Source: Saccoglossus kowalevskii
Lineage: Eukaryota > Hemichordata > Enteropneusta > Harrimaniidae
Direction: 5' to 3'
NCBI RefSeq assembly: GCF_000003605.2
Contig: NW_003140811.1
Coordinates: 409,612-455,935, forward strand
DNA length: 46,324 bases
The notes under the pieces are model-generated. The model did no database searches. It was not told the DNA's origin and was given only the letters and a program-made list of their open reading frames with translations. Made by a program: the position numbers and the translations under genes. Positions 1-10,231 of this stretch are shown here, piece by piece (position 1 is the first letter of the stretch; every line of letters starts with the position of its first letter).

Positions 1-386
1 AATGTACATTATGCCTATTAACTATTATTTTACTCATTTATTTTGTTTGTGTTTGTATACTATTTAGAGAAGCTAAATTGTTTTCGTAACTTTTAATTTC
101 ACTTTCTTGGAACATTTTCTACTGTTACTGTTGTTGTTGTCTTTGTTGTGCGAATTATGTGTTTTTCTGTACTAAATTAGAAAGGACATCGACTAACTCC
201 AGCTGATCCCACTTTGCCCAAGGCATACAAAAGAAACAATCTGGAAGACCAACTGATGTCACCGTGGAACCAACTCTGACGTACAGGAATCATTCAAGTT
301 AAAATATACAAAAGCACAATAACACTAAAATGTACAAGTGACGCCATCTTGTTATACATCACGCCCTCCCACGTTGCTAAATTTAT

Positions 387-390
<4 letters not shown>

Positions 391-455
<65 letters not shown>
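391..455. repeat. (TA)n microsatellite
   Basis: Nearly pure TA dinucleotide run of about 65 bp. The Tyr/Ile repeat ORFs across it on both strands are artefacts. Confidence 0.95.
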
Positions 456-459
<4 letters not shown>

Positions 460-654
460 AGAATATATTCCGTTGAAGACATTATCTTAAACACAATTCG
501 GTTCACCACATACATAACCCATTGCCAAACTCATTTTACACGACTTTTTATACATAATAATGGTCACTGTATTAGTTTACGCATGTTTACAATACAACTT
601 CCATGTATATAATCAATTACCTAAACAAATGCTCAGAAATTCATAAACATTGTT

Positions 655-942
655 TTAAATGTTATTGTAGTTTGGGTATACACATTTAATAAAAACATCA
701 TATTTTATATATTGTGATCCGTGCAATTCTGTTATTTTATCTTTGAACCCATCACGGTGTAGCGGGCAGAAATCTCGACACAGCGAGCGTTGTCCAGATG
801 TATCTTGGGATATCCTGACCACATTCGCAGTTGAACATACTGTGGCTGCGCTGTCTGAATTCAGTTTGTAGTGGTGCATGAAGCAGACGAGAACGCAAAT
901 CAACCAGGTGTTCACAGCTTTCAGAAACTGCAGAAGCGACAT
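655..942 (-). CDS. Candidate small secreted protein, about 95 aa
   Basis: Reading from the ATG at 942 (context aaaATGT), the frame runs 95 codons to a stop at 655. The first 30 residues are hydrophobic with a signal-peptide shape (core WLICVLVCFMHH). The rest is polar with three cysteines (VCST, then CRDFC). The first 200 nt are GC-richer than the flanks. No splice sites are needed. No family is recognised, and the last third is AT-rich and may be read-through into non-coding DNA. An in-frame ATG also exists 24 codons upstream. Confidence 0.28.
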   Translation of the reverse strand: MSLLQFLKAVNTWLICVLVCFMHHYKLNSDSAATVCSTANVVRISQDTSGQRSLCRDFCPLHRDGFKDKITELHGSQYIKYDVFIKCVYPNYNNI

Positions 943-1012
943 TTTCAACAACGTATGGTAAAGCATAAAAATAAATAAACAATATTTATCGCAGTAATTA
1001 TACCCTCGTTTC

Positions 1013-1051
1013 ATATAGTCTCAGACTAGTAATACTAGTCTGAGATATAGT
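1013..1051. mobile_element. Ultra-short palindromic insertion, family II copy, 7-bp TSD
   Basis: A 25-bp palindrome at 1020-1044 (CTCAGACTAGTA ... TACTAGTCTGAG) is flanked exactly by ATATAGT at 1013-1019 and 1045-1051. It shares its end sequence with the copy at 5080. Confidence 0.85.
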
Positions 1052-2892
1052 TCAGTAATATCTTTTAGTAAGTACAGTCTCTAATATATGCTGGACATTT
1101 ACATAAACGCGCTTTTACAGTACCTTTAACAACACTCCATCTGCTGTACACAGGTTCCTCGGGTTACCAGAGTTACGAAAATTGTGTATCCCGAGAGGCT
1201 CCATGAAGAACAAGAAAACACGCATCCTGATACGTGATGAGTGATCACAGACCATCTTATCTAAGATAGACTAGGGTAATGTTGTCATATCACAGGAACA
1301 CTTTCAAAATTAATACACCAGCCAAGTGATTGACAATGCGAGTATCCAATTATGCGATGATAGCGTCACAGCTGGTGATTTTCTACAGTAGTAGACGAGC
1401 CATGGCGTTATTGGGCACAATTCCTCGCTGCTGGTCCGAAAGTTCCAGTGATGTTGTTGAGAAGGAAGAGTTATTTTAAGCAAAATACGGCGGTGACAAT
1501 TAGAATTATTTGTGGGAACTGATTATGGAATGCTCCGCTATAAAAGACGAACTACTATGTATTTTTATTATCAATATTTTAATAATATGTCTCAATACCA
1601 CTCCATGTCGACACCCTTGACTTTCTATGTAGAATTGCTCACACAAAACCTGTTGTCACCTCCCCTCATTTCATCCGTCCCCGCCACCCTTAAACAAACT
1701 TACTACCCCGTGTTCATAAGTTGAATTGAACCCGAGTAATAAACACAGTGGCTCCTGGTTGATATTCAAAGGTCTGGTAATAATTTTGACCACATTAGTA
1801 GCCCAAATTACTAAACTGTGTCAAGCATGCATTATTGTTTGACACGGTTTAAGGTTAGATACTTTACAGTTGTTCGTTTAATGAAATAAAAAAACACTAA
1901 TACACATGCGCAGTGACTGTACGTACTAAAACAATAAGCGCACATGCGTAGTAGATGTTTCGTCGAACGAATACGTAATTACCTGCTTTAGAAATAACGT
2001 ACTTTGTTCAGAATAATGTGGTCATCAACCTGTAGTATCAAACAACACAAGCAACAGTTAACAATACTAGCAGGGGTGGTTGCAGGTTGTTCAGTTTGGC
2101 GGGGCATCTTTACAATGTGTTCATTATCGCATTGCAACGTGGTGTATATGTACAGTATATCGGTAACAACGGTAACCACTATATGTGTTAAACATTACAT
2201 GTCCTCAATCATAACAATCAGAAATCAAAGCGGCGGAACGAAATTTTGCCTGAGGGCGAGATCTGAAATCTAGACTCTCTGAAACGCTATTTTCTACATT
2301 TTGAGGGGCAAATTTTGCTGACACAAAGGGTTTCAGCTTGATTTGAGGGGCGACACATTCTTTTACGGCGGCGAGTGCCCCCCCCCCGGTGCCACCGCCA
2401 CACAAGTTCAGAACATGCATGCCGCAACCAAAGAAATGTACATAGGTATGGAGATTCGTCCCTATATGCGTGGACCTTGACACACACCCACCAATTATAA
2501 TTTAGGGGCGCTCAAAAACACATTCAACACAACAACCGTTACCTTGTAGTCTAACCATATAATATAGTCATATAATATCATTATATGATATTTCAACTAC
2601 AAAGGAGGAGTACATTCGATGTCAAGGTAAAAAAAAATAGCGATGCGGCTCCCATAGCGATTCGTTAATAAATTAACTTGAATATCGAAGTATTAAAAGT
2701 GGAAAATTAGATGACCGGGTAAACACATTAAAATATCACGTGACATATGCGGGATAGTCATTTGTGGATGGCCAGAATCTCGATAGAGAACGTACTAAAC
2801 GAAGTGATTTATGGGTTGAACTTGTCAAATCCATTTCTAGCGCGACATAGTCAGAGGTTCTGCCCCAGTGTGGTAATTCGCCTCCAATCTAC
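1052..2892. other. Non-coding stretch, no gene seen
   Basis: Only short frames without splice support. A 25-codon ORF in good start context (1402) lacks a donor. Near 2275-2405 there is GC-richer sequence with a C run that may be a decayed DNA transposon end. No confident feature. Confidence 0.5.
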
Positions 2893-2932
2893 ATCTGACC
2901 AAAGACAATAGAAAAAGTGTCTTTGATCTGAC
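2893..2932. mobile_element. Ultra-short palindromic insertion, 7-bp TSD
   Basis: A 26-bp hairpin at 2900-2925 (CAAAGACA, 10-nt loop, TGTCTTTG) sits between two copies of ATCTGAC (2893-2899, 2926-2932). The end sequence differs from the other families. Confidence 0.8.
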
Positions 2933-4077
2933 CAATGGCACATGCAAAACGCATTCTGAGGGTGAACATCTAAACATAACTTGTGTTACAACCAGCTCTC
3001 AAGTAAGGCGCGCTCGCGGGGACGCGCTCTAATTCGTTGGAATTCCCGTCAGTAAAGAGAACTGTCGGAACGCAATTTACAATAGATTTGGTGCAAGACA
3101 TAAATGTTACAGTCATTGTCTTTGAAAAAAATAAATAAATGGCGTTAGATATCATGAATAATATCGTGAATATGTTTCATTATATTTTGCAATGTTTCAT
3201 AGAAAACTTGTGATTCATTTGGAATTTGATGTGTAGCAGTGATTGAACACTCTGGGCCGAGTTTTCAAATATGACAGGAGTCTACACAAATATTACTGAA
3301 TCTGATCACAAGACATTTTCACATTATCATGTCTTGCGTTTTATATTTAGGACTTAAAGTCAGCGTAGTACTACGTCTACATCACGTGCGTACTTTCCCC
3401 ACAATTTGCGGCTTTGTTCTTGGTATTTTGCTACCTTTTAAATAGGGACGATTGTTCAAACGAAACTACCCTTGAACTCAATGAGTTTGAAGTATGTCCG
3501 ATCTATTATAAAGTGAATAGAAAGCTAAAATTAGAAATTACATAATTTGCTTATGTTTTTTTTTTTTATAATTTAAACTGTTATCATCTAGAGGGAGGTA
3601 CATCAGAACTCAGACTAATACAAGTCAGAACAACACGCGAGTCGAACGCAGCAAACCTCAGACTAGTGTTACTTACTACTACTTACAAACCGACAAGCAT
3701 CATTAAACATATCATTCTTTTCATTTTGGTTGTTTTGTTGACGAAAATGGTTACAACTTAGTTAAAGTTTATTGAAATCTGAAAAAAATACCAATTGATA
3801 GTTCGAGAAAATCATGTATCCATCATATCTTGAATTTGAACAAACTCGTTGAAACGGTATCTAAGAAATGGTAAGAAGTCAGTCAAAAACAAAACCAGTC
3901 GACACATGTCCGAGAAATGATGCCGGACAGACGCATGAACGGACGAAACTAACACTTTAGTGGCGTAAAATAATGTCTCATGTGTTTAATGAATATATCA
4001 TGTTCCCCGGCAGTTTGACAAGGACAAAGTCCGGGAGGGGGCATGTAGTTTCGCCTTCGTCAGTCCGTCCGGGGTGA
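2933..4077. other. Non-coding stretch, no gene seen
   Basis: AT-rich, with short frames only. At 3603-3631 TCAGAAC is repeated directly on either side of TCAGACTAATACAAG, which resembles a decayed family II palindromic insertion, but the hairpin is poor. Confidence 0.4.
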
Positions 4078-4620
4078 TTTCTCGGAGAAGCTGGACCGAT
4101 TTTTTTGAAACTTTGTACAACGACATAGTGGTCAACCATACATGTGGACGTCAATTTATTTTCCGATTCGATCAAATATGGCTGACTGGCGGCCATTTTA
4201 ATGCCAAAAGTCAGTCAAATTCGGTCCTTGTGTATGTCCATCGTCATTTCTCGGAGATGGCTTGACCGATTTTGTTGAGACTTGTTACAAACACATTGTT
4301 TTACTTTTTTTGAAATGATCAAATATGGCCGACTGACAGCCATTTTGATTGTTAATCATGGCTTTTGTCTGTCCATTGATTTTCTCAGAGGTGCCTTGAC
4401 TGATTTCAATGACACTGGGTACAACGACACAGTGAGGAGGTATACATATTCACATGGATTTATTTCCTGTTTTGATCAAACATGGCTGCCTGGCGGCCAT
4501 TTTGAATGTCAAAATCCTGTAAAATCCATTTTTTTGGGTGTGTCCATCATTTCTCGTAGATGCTTGGACCGATTTTGCTGAGACTTGGTACAAATACAGG
4601 GTGACCACTAATACAGATGC
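4078..4620. repeat. Tandem repeat array, about four units of 130-170 bp
   Basis: Units open with ttctcggaga-ggcttgaccgattttgttgagac-like sequence at about 4077, 4246, 4378 and 4549. Most contain an imperfect palindrome around atggctgactggcggccatt. The palindrome motif recurs in the repeat at 13349-14394. Confidence 0.75.
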
Positions 4621-5072
4621 ACATTGATTTTTTGTCAAAGAATCAATTAATGAGCTCATTTGCGTATTTTATTATTAATTTGAGTTCTTGTTAATATCTT
4701 GTGAACTAATAGTCCAAATCAGACCGAACTTGGTAGAGACTTGATTTGTCAATACATGTATAATATATATGATATGCAATATTGAGTTTCAATTTACTTA
4801 AGGATGCTGTACACCTTTTTTTGCTTTGAAACCCCAAATTCTACTTTTTTGTATTTTTCAATGCTGGACTACAAGGAGCAAACACTCAGTAGGAAAAAAA
4901 GTGAATTGAATGTTTTTATAGGGTGTAAAAATCAATTTTTGTTAATTAAAAACAAAAGCACATGTCATTGTTTTGAAAGCTATGTTTTAATCAATCAGCC
5001 AAAGACATAATAGACAGATAATTTGCATAATAGTCACCACCCATAGCAAATATAAACAGTCTCTTGCATTCA

Positions 5073-5130
5073 GCACAAGCTCAGACTAGTAATACGAGTA
5101 CATTTTTGTATTAGTAGTCCGAGGTACAAG
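5073..5130. mobile_element. Ultra-short palindromic insertion, family II copy, near-perfect 7-bp TSD
   Basis: A 44-bp imperfect palindrome at 5080-5123 (CTCAGACTAGTAATAC, loop, GTATTAGTAGTCCGAG) is flanked by GCACAAG and GTACAAG (6 of 7 identical). Confidence 0.75.
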
Positions 5131-5654
5131 TTACACGCACTCCATTTACGATCGTCCATCATTTGCATATTTAATGAATTTTGAATTTTTCTTAATATCT
5201 AATAGTCCAAATCAGACCGAACTTGGTAGAGACTTGATTCGTCAATATAATATATATAATATGCAATATTGAGTTTCAATTTACTTAACGAGATCATTTG
5301 CATATTTAAGGAATTTTGAATTGTTCTTAATATCTTGTAAACTAAATGTCCAAATGAGACCAAACTTGGTAAAGACTTACTTGATCTGTGAATATAAGAT
5401 GTGTGCTATGCAATATTGACTTTCAACTTAATTAATGAGCTAATTTGAATATTTAATTAATTTTTAATTTTTGTTAATATCTTGTGAATTGATAGTTTAA
5501 ATAAGATCAAACTTGTTATAGGCTTACTTTATCTGTCAATATAAGATATGTGCTATGCAATATTGAGTTTCAACTAAATTAATGGGCTCATTTGCATATT
5601 TAATTATTTTTGTTAATATCTTGTTAATTAGTATTCCAAATAAGACTGTACTAG

Positions 5655-5696
5655 GTATAGACATGGATGTACTTCTTAGTACATCCATGGTATAGA
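5655..5696. mobile_element. Ultra-short palindromic insertion, family I copy, 7-bp TSD
   Basis: A 28-bp palindrome at 5662-5689 (CATGGATGTACT, TCTT, AGTACATCCATG) lies between GTATAGA at 5655-5661 and 5690-5696. It interrupts a tandem-repeat unit whose sister copies read ggtagagactt without a break, so the pre-insertion state is visible in the window. Confidence 0.9.
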
Positions 5697-6094
5697 CTTA
5701 CTTGATATGTCGATATAGGTAAGGTTGATATATGTTGATTTTTAACTTAATCTTCCTACCCGATTTTATACATATACATTCAATTTAATTCATAGCCAAC
5801 TATCTAACAACTATCACATCTGATAAGTGGGGGCTGTGTCATCTTAAGATGACTTGTATATTGATTAAGTATTATTATGTTAGCCAATAGTTGTACGCAT
5901 TTTAACACGTTTCACTAGTGTATTCACCTCACTTCAACATTTACCCATATGGCTAAGAAACACACTTTCAGACATTACAAACCATTTTAATGAGTATTAC
6001 GTCATTGGTCATTTTGATAGCTAACATTTCAGCCAATCACTGCCATGTTGTAGGATGCAAATTAAAAACAACAGCTTAAATGTACGTTTTCTTA

Positions 6095-6121
6095 ATCAAA
6101 CCACAGGGACTGTGATCAAAC
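6095..6121. mobile_element. Ultra-short palindromic insertion, family III copy (13 bp), 7-bp TSD
   Basis: CACAGGGACTGTG at 6102-6114 is flanked exactly by ATCAAAC at 6095-6101 and 6115-6121. It equals the copy at 6395 less 7 internal bases. Confidence 0.8.
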
Positions 6122-6387
6122 AGATGCTGTTTTTCCCAATCAGACTTAACTGATAACCAGAGTTGTTCATCGGATAAATAAACATTGACAAAGCAAATAA
6201 ATCAATGCATGTACAGAGATGTTATATAATGCCTGCTGCCCCATGTGTGTTGTATGTAATCCTCTCTCAGCCAAGTCAATTTTGAGTACACAGTGGCAGT
6301 CAAGGTTGCTATGCAGACACCCTTAGCACCGGCTAACGAAGTGTTCATGAACGCTTAGCCGTGGCTAAACGCCCAAAACGTCATTGT

Positions 6388-6421
6388 ATTCAATCACAGT
6401 ATGGAGGGACTGTGATTCAAT
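6388..6421. mobile_element. Ultra-short palindromic insertion, family III copy (20 bp), 7-bp TSD
   Basis: CACAGTATGGAGGGACTGTG at 6395-6414 is flanked exactly by ATTCAAT at 6388-6394 and 6415-6421. Confidence 0.82.
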
Positions 6422-7392
6422 GCTCATTTGGAAGGTTTACTATTAAATTCATAACTATTCATTTCGGAATGCCATTGCCATCAACGCGAGGACATCTAGA
6501 GATATTGTTCTCGAGAAAGAATGTCGACCTATGATAAGAATCTGTGCTGCTTCCCGTCATTCTTCAGTCTACACTTTCTGGGTTTGCTTTGGTATTTTTC
6601 TGTAACCGTAGAACTAACATGTACACCGTTCTAGTTACTCGTACTGTACTGAGTAATCATAGTTAAAATGACTGAAGATTTGTGTATATTCTTAACAAGT
6701 TTGGGCGTTACTTCAGTTATACCGTGCTAACCACTATTTCCTACCGTACATGCGTGAACGCATTTAGTTCTATCCATGGAGGTAAAAGACTTTTACTTGC
6801 ATGTTCTATCCGATATGCAAACATACAATATTAGCTTAAATTTTAGCCCGTAATTCGTGTAGCGTGAACACTACTATAAACGAGGTTTCTTTGATCATGG
6901 AGGTAAAATGTGTTGATCTATAGAATTAGATTTTATTAGACGACTAGTAGCTTCGCGGTAAGTGGCTTTCTCGTTAAGTGGGTTTCGTTATGGGTGGGTC
7001 TTGCGGGGAACAGGGCTTTGTCGAGGTAACTGGTCCTGTCATCGATGTTGAGAATTAAAGTTTTATGTTTCTTTAACAACTTGCGCTATTCTGGGAACAC
7101 CATCCTTAGAAGCTATTATTTTGCCTTTATGGTTTGTCAGTGTTATTTACGAAAATATTTGTTTATAATTTTATAAATTGGCTTGGCAATTCCAACCCCA
7201 ATTAGTTATAATGTGTACAAGTTTTAATAACAAAAATGAAATATTAATTATTTCATTATTTAACCTGCACAAAATTAATCAATATTTTTCCTTGCTAGAA
7301 TGATGTGTAACTTCATATGGGAATCCTGATAAAGTTCACAGCTGGCGATTTAGCAATACCCGTATCAGGGATTGTCAACTTCTTGTGATTTT
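6422..7392. other. Intergenic stretch, nothing recognised
   Basis: No frame above chance and no clear repeat. A weak hairpin (about 7324-7376, TCCTGATA / TATCAGGGA) has no flanking duplication. Confidence 0.5.
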
Positions 7393-7606
7393 GATTACAT
7401 AACGTTTTTAGGTTCATGTGCTGCATATTACAGAGCAAGTACCTAAGCGGCCGTTCCTGGGTAAACAATTAAGCCAAGGCAAGGCAATTCTCCGTTTTTA
7501 CGCAATCTGGGAAGTTCGAATTACTAAATGAAGTACAGGACGACGAAGCTGAACTATCCAAGAACCAACACATACCAAAAATCAAAATCTCAAAAGTGAA
7601 TATTTG
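7393..7606. repeat. Dispersed duplicate segment, copy 1
   Basis: Clearly similar to 9294-9520, with an internal length difference. After an acceptor-like tttttag at 7411, an open frame starts GTTCATGTGCTG (VHVLHITEQVPKRPF) and runs 39 codons to 7531. The sister copy stops after 19 codons, so coding is unproven. Confidence 0.6.
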
Positions 7607-8028
7607 GCAGGTAGGTCGTACCGTCACTGATTGGAAAAAAATCCTGGCCCACCACTGCCATTGCAATAGCCAAAAACTGATTTTTGAATACTTTCGCTCC
7701 AAATTTATTACCTCCTACCAGTTTTGTAATAGCAGTGTTCAAATGATCATGCTTTTTATTTTATCTATTTTGCGCACTGGTCAGATATCACTGGCGCCGA
7801 CATTGTTACACTGTATCAACGTAATCCTAATGAAACTTTGAATGAACTGTAAATGCTGCCTTCGTTCTAGAAAATACTATCGCAAAACGGTTGGAAATAT
7901 AAATGTAACAGCAGAATACGTCCTAGTAATAAACTAAGTGACTAAAGACTGAATGTTTTTTGCGAACATCGTATACGGGACCCATTTAGTTATAAACTTA
8001 CGCTATTGATTAACGGTCATGTTCTACC
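7607..8028. other. Non-coding stretch before the 63-aa ORF
   Basis: No recognised feature. It would contain the promoter of the candidate ORF at 8029 if that gene is real. Confidence 0.4.
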
Positions 8029-8220
8029 ATGGAAACAGCCAAAAACACTTACTTGTCAGTGTCTGACTGTTATATACAGCCCAGAACACGCCAGAATAGT
8101 AAAAAAAGTCAGGAAATGTCAGTTGCCCGTGCCTTGAGAGCCGTTGAACCAAAACAACCTGTTACCCTTCGCCGCCCACAGCATCCATATGATTTTATAT
8201 TGCATAGAAAAGAACACTAA
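8029..8220 (+). CDS. Candidate small single-exon protein, 63 aa
   Basis: The ORF begins with an ATG in a strong context (accATGG) and has an in-frame TAA seven codons upstream, so this ATG would be the true start if the ORF is translated. Codon use is more even than in the surrounding AT-rich DNA. The product is basic and polar, with RTRQNSKKSQ and RALRAVEPKQPVTLRRPQHP, and has no signal peptide or membrane span. AATAAA lies at 8496, about 275 nt downstream. I do not recognise a family. It could be a short basic gene product, a terminal exon, or chance. Confidence 0.35.
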   Translation: METAKNTYLSVSDCYIQPRTRQNSKKSQEMSVARALRAVEPKQPVTLRRPQHPYDFILHRKEH

Positions 8221-8742
8221 ATGCAGCTATCCCGGTCAGCAATCGAATGATCAATCTTCATGATTTATGCAACTGGTATTTCCATCTATCTGAACTTTAA
8301 AATTGTCAAGTTCGGAATGTGTTTTTACGTACAGTGACGCGAACATTCAACAACGTGTTATATGTGATTTGAACTTATTATATTTTATTTACTTTTCAAA
8401 ATTCTTACTAACTTGTTATATTTTATTTTATTTATCTGTATTGATTAATATTCCTATTGCTATATACTGAAAGAAATGTATATTTCTAAAGATGCAATAA
8501 ACAATTACATTTGTATTATTATATTATTCGACAACGTGTTGAACAAGAAGTACATCTTGGGCTAGTGGCATTGCAAAATTTTAGAGAGTACAGGAAATGT
8601 TTCAGTAAGGAATTGTTATGCATATGAAAATCCTTTATTGGAACAGAACATGTTATACTAGTATATTCCCCCAAAACAACGTTGCTATGTTTCTAGGCGT
8701 ACAACGAATTCGAAACAAAAGAAATTGTCCGATCCAAACGAC

Positions 8743-8903
8743 CTGTGGCGGATCCAGCAAAATGTATTGGGGGGGGGGGGAGTCCAAGCTTCGCTTAAGA
8801 TATACGGAGGGAGCGTAAATCGCAGCTATGCGTAATCCAGATGATATGAATCGTCATGCGTTGGGGGGGGGCATGGCCCCACTGCCCCCCGGGTCCGCCA
8901 CTG
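8743..8903. mobile_element. Short DNA transposon (MITE) with G-run termini
   Basis: Ends ctgtggcggatcca... and ...gggtccgccactg are inverted repeats. Runs of 13-14 G and 9 G sit inside. Ends of this type (CAGTGGCGGA) are typical of hAT-like MITEs. No clear target duplication is seen. Confidence 0.6.
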
Positions 8904-9293
8904 CTGCGTCCTTGAGAATCTAGTCTTATCGCCTTTGCCTTTCGAGCGAAAAAAGGTTGAGGCCAAAAACAGGATAGGTTATTTACCAAATCCAAAATTT
9001 AGCGTGAATGCCTGCTACCTCAATTAGATTAAGTAATTGAAGGTAAAAACCGTGTATGCTATGAGTAGGACATCGACAGCCACGTTATTGAAGACAAATG
9101 AACACGCCAGGCAAAAAAGACTGTTTCGAGTCGTGGGTACATTGGAGGCACATACCATTTTGACTCTTGAGGGGAATGGAAACCAGTTGATTTGAGGGTG
9201 TCACAATAAGCGAGGTAGTAAATCGTTTTTATGCTACGACAAAATGCAAACCTTGAACATACTTTTTGGACTTTAGTACAACGTAATTTTTGT
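8904..9293. other. Intergenic stretch, nothing recognised
   Basis: Short frames only; no repeat structure seen. Confidence 0.4.
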
Positions 9294-9520
9294 TTGATTA
9301 CCTAACGTTTTTAGGTCCATGTGCTGCAATTTACAGAGCACATACCTAAGCGGCCGTCCCTCAGCAAATACTGAAGCAAAGGCATTTTCGATGCGGAAAT
9401 CGCGAAACTCGCCCTTTTTACGCAAACTGGGAAGTTCGAATTACTAAACGTACAGGACGACGAAGATGAAATATCCAAGAATCAACACATACCAAAAATT
9501 ATATCTCAAAAGTGAATATT
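9294..9520. repeat. Dispersed duplicate segment, copy 2
   Basis: Same segment as 7393-7606 with scattered substitutions and about 10 extra bases. The acceptor-like tttttag and the start of the frame (VHVLQFTEHIPKRPSLSKY then stop) are kept. Confidence 0.6.
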
Positions 9521-9786
9521 CGTGGTGTATTTTAAGTCTAACCGGACCATACATGCTAATGTGCTAGTACTCTAATTATCCAAACATATTTTAGTATTAG
9601 GTAGTAATAATTATCCGATAATGATTTAAATGACATTGTCGCGCCTTTCATGGAATTAGGTATATCACCACTAAGTGTGTACGATGTTGAATGCTGTTAT
9701 ACTTCCTGTAATTTAGTTCTAGGGTGACTGTATTGTCTATTTCGCATCGTCTAAAAATAAATGGTTAATCTGTATCCTTTTGGTTA
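9521..9786. other. Intergenic stretch, nothing recognised
   Basis: AT-rich. It holds a direct repeat of taattatcc around 9568-9615 without a convincing palindrome. Confidence 0.4.
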
Positions 9787-9830
9787 CTTCATGCATGGAT
9801 GTACTAAGATTAGTACATCCATGCTTCATG
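9787..9830. mobile_element. Ultra-short palindromic insertion, family I copy, 7-bp TSD
   Basis: A 30-bp palindrome at 9794-9823 (CATGGATGTACTAA, GA, TTAGTACATCCATG) is flanked exactly by CTTCATG on both sides. Confidence 0.9.
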
Positions 9831-10199
9831 CGTGAGGGACTGAATGACGGTAATAGACGATCTCACAAATCAGTGTTGACATCAAGATATGAATACTGAA
9901 TGGTGTGTTTGGAATGAACAACGTGGAGAAGTATAACGAGTAGTTTGATGGAATTTTCCAACAGTCATAAGCAGCTCTCACCTCTATCTGAAATGGAGTC
10001 ATATGCAAATGTGACATTTAATCACACAACCATCAGATGTTAAGCCAAATCACAAACCGATCGATGAGCTCTATTTATACCGGTGTCCGCCAAACTCGGC
10101 CCAATAAGGACTCGGCCGATGTTAGACTCGGTCGGTTTATGTGGGTGTTAATGGTCTGAGAGTGTTGTGGTAAAAAATAAAATACTGAATGTGTTGTTG

Positions 10200-10231
10200 A
10201 TTTCAGAATGGAGCTAGCTCCATGATTTCAG
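10200..10231. mobile_element. Ultra-short palindromic insertion, 18 bp, 7-bp TSD
   Basis: AATGGAGCTAGCTCCATG at 10207-10224, a 16-bp perfect palindrome plus one base at each end, lies between ATTTCAG copies at 10200-10206 and 10225-10231. If the first base was once C, its ends match family I (CATGG...CCATG). Confidence 0.8.

Larger units (their letters stand above)
4640..5760. repeat. Degenerate tandem repeat, period about 141 bp
   Basis: Units carry a gctcatttgcatatttaatt block followed by agtccaaatcagaccgaact-like sequence, at about 4711, 5207, 5348, 5491 and 5632. The spacing is near 141 bp in the second half. Unrelated sequence (4800-5150) splits the array, and one unit is interrupted by the palindromic insertion at 5662. 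Confidence 0.75.

Noticed and set aside
294-612. Overlapping frames on both strands through the TA repeat
   Set aside because: They exist only because (TA)n encodes alternating Tyr/Ile without stops.
1158-1202. CTCGGG...CCCGAG hairpin with AGGTTCC/AGGCTCC flanks
   Set aside because: The flanking match is imperfect and overlaps the stem by one base; the stem is only 6 bp.
3309-3336. 28-bp hairpin CAAGACAT...ATGTCTTG starting with C and ending with G
   Set aside because: No direct repeat flanks it (ctgatca versus cgttttat), so it does not belong to the 7-bp duplication class. It shows that hairpins alone are not counted.
5839-5854. 16-bp palindrome GTCATCTTAAGATGAC
   Set aside because: No flanking duplication; short palindromes are expected in 46 kb of AT-rich DNA.
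6323-6368. 46-bp imperfect palindrome around ttagcaccggctaa
   Set aside because: Flanks acaccc and acgccc are only a 5-of-6 match and the ends do not follow the C...G rule. Possibly a decayed member, but not strong enough to list.
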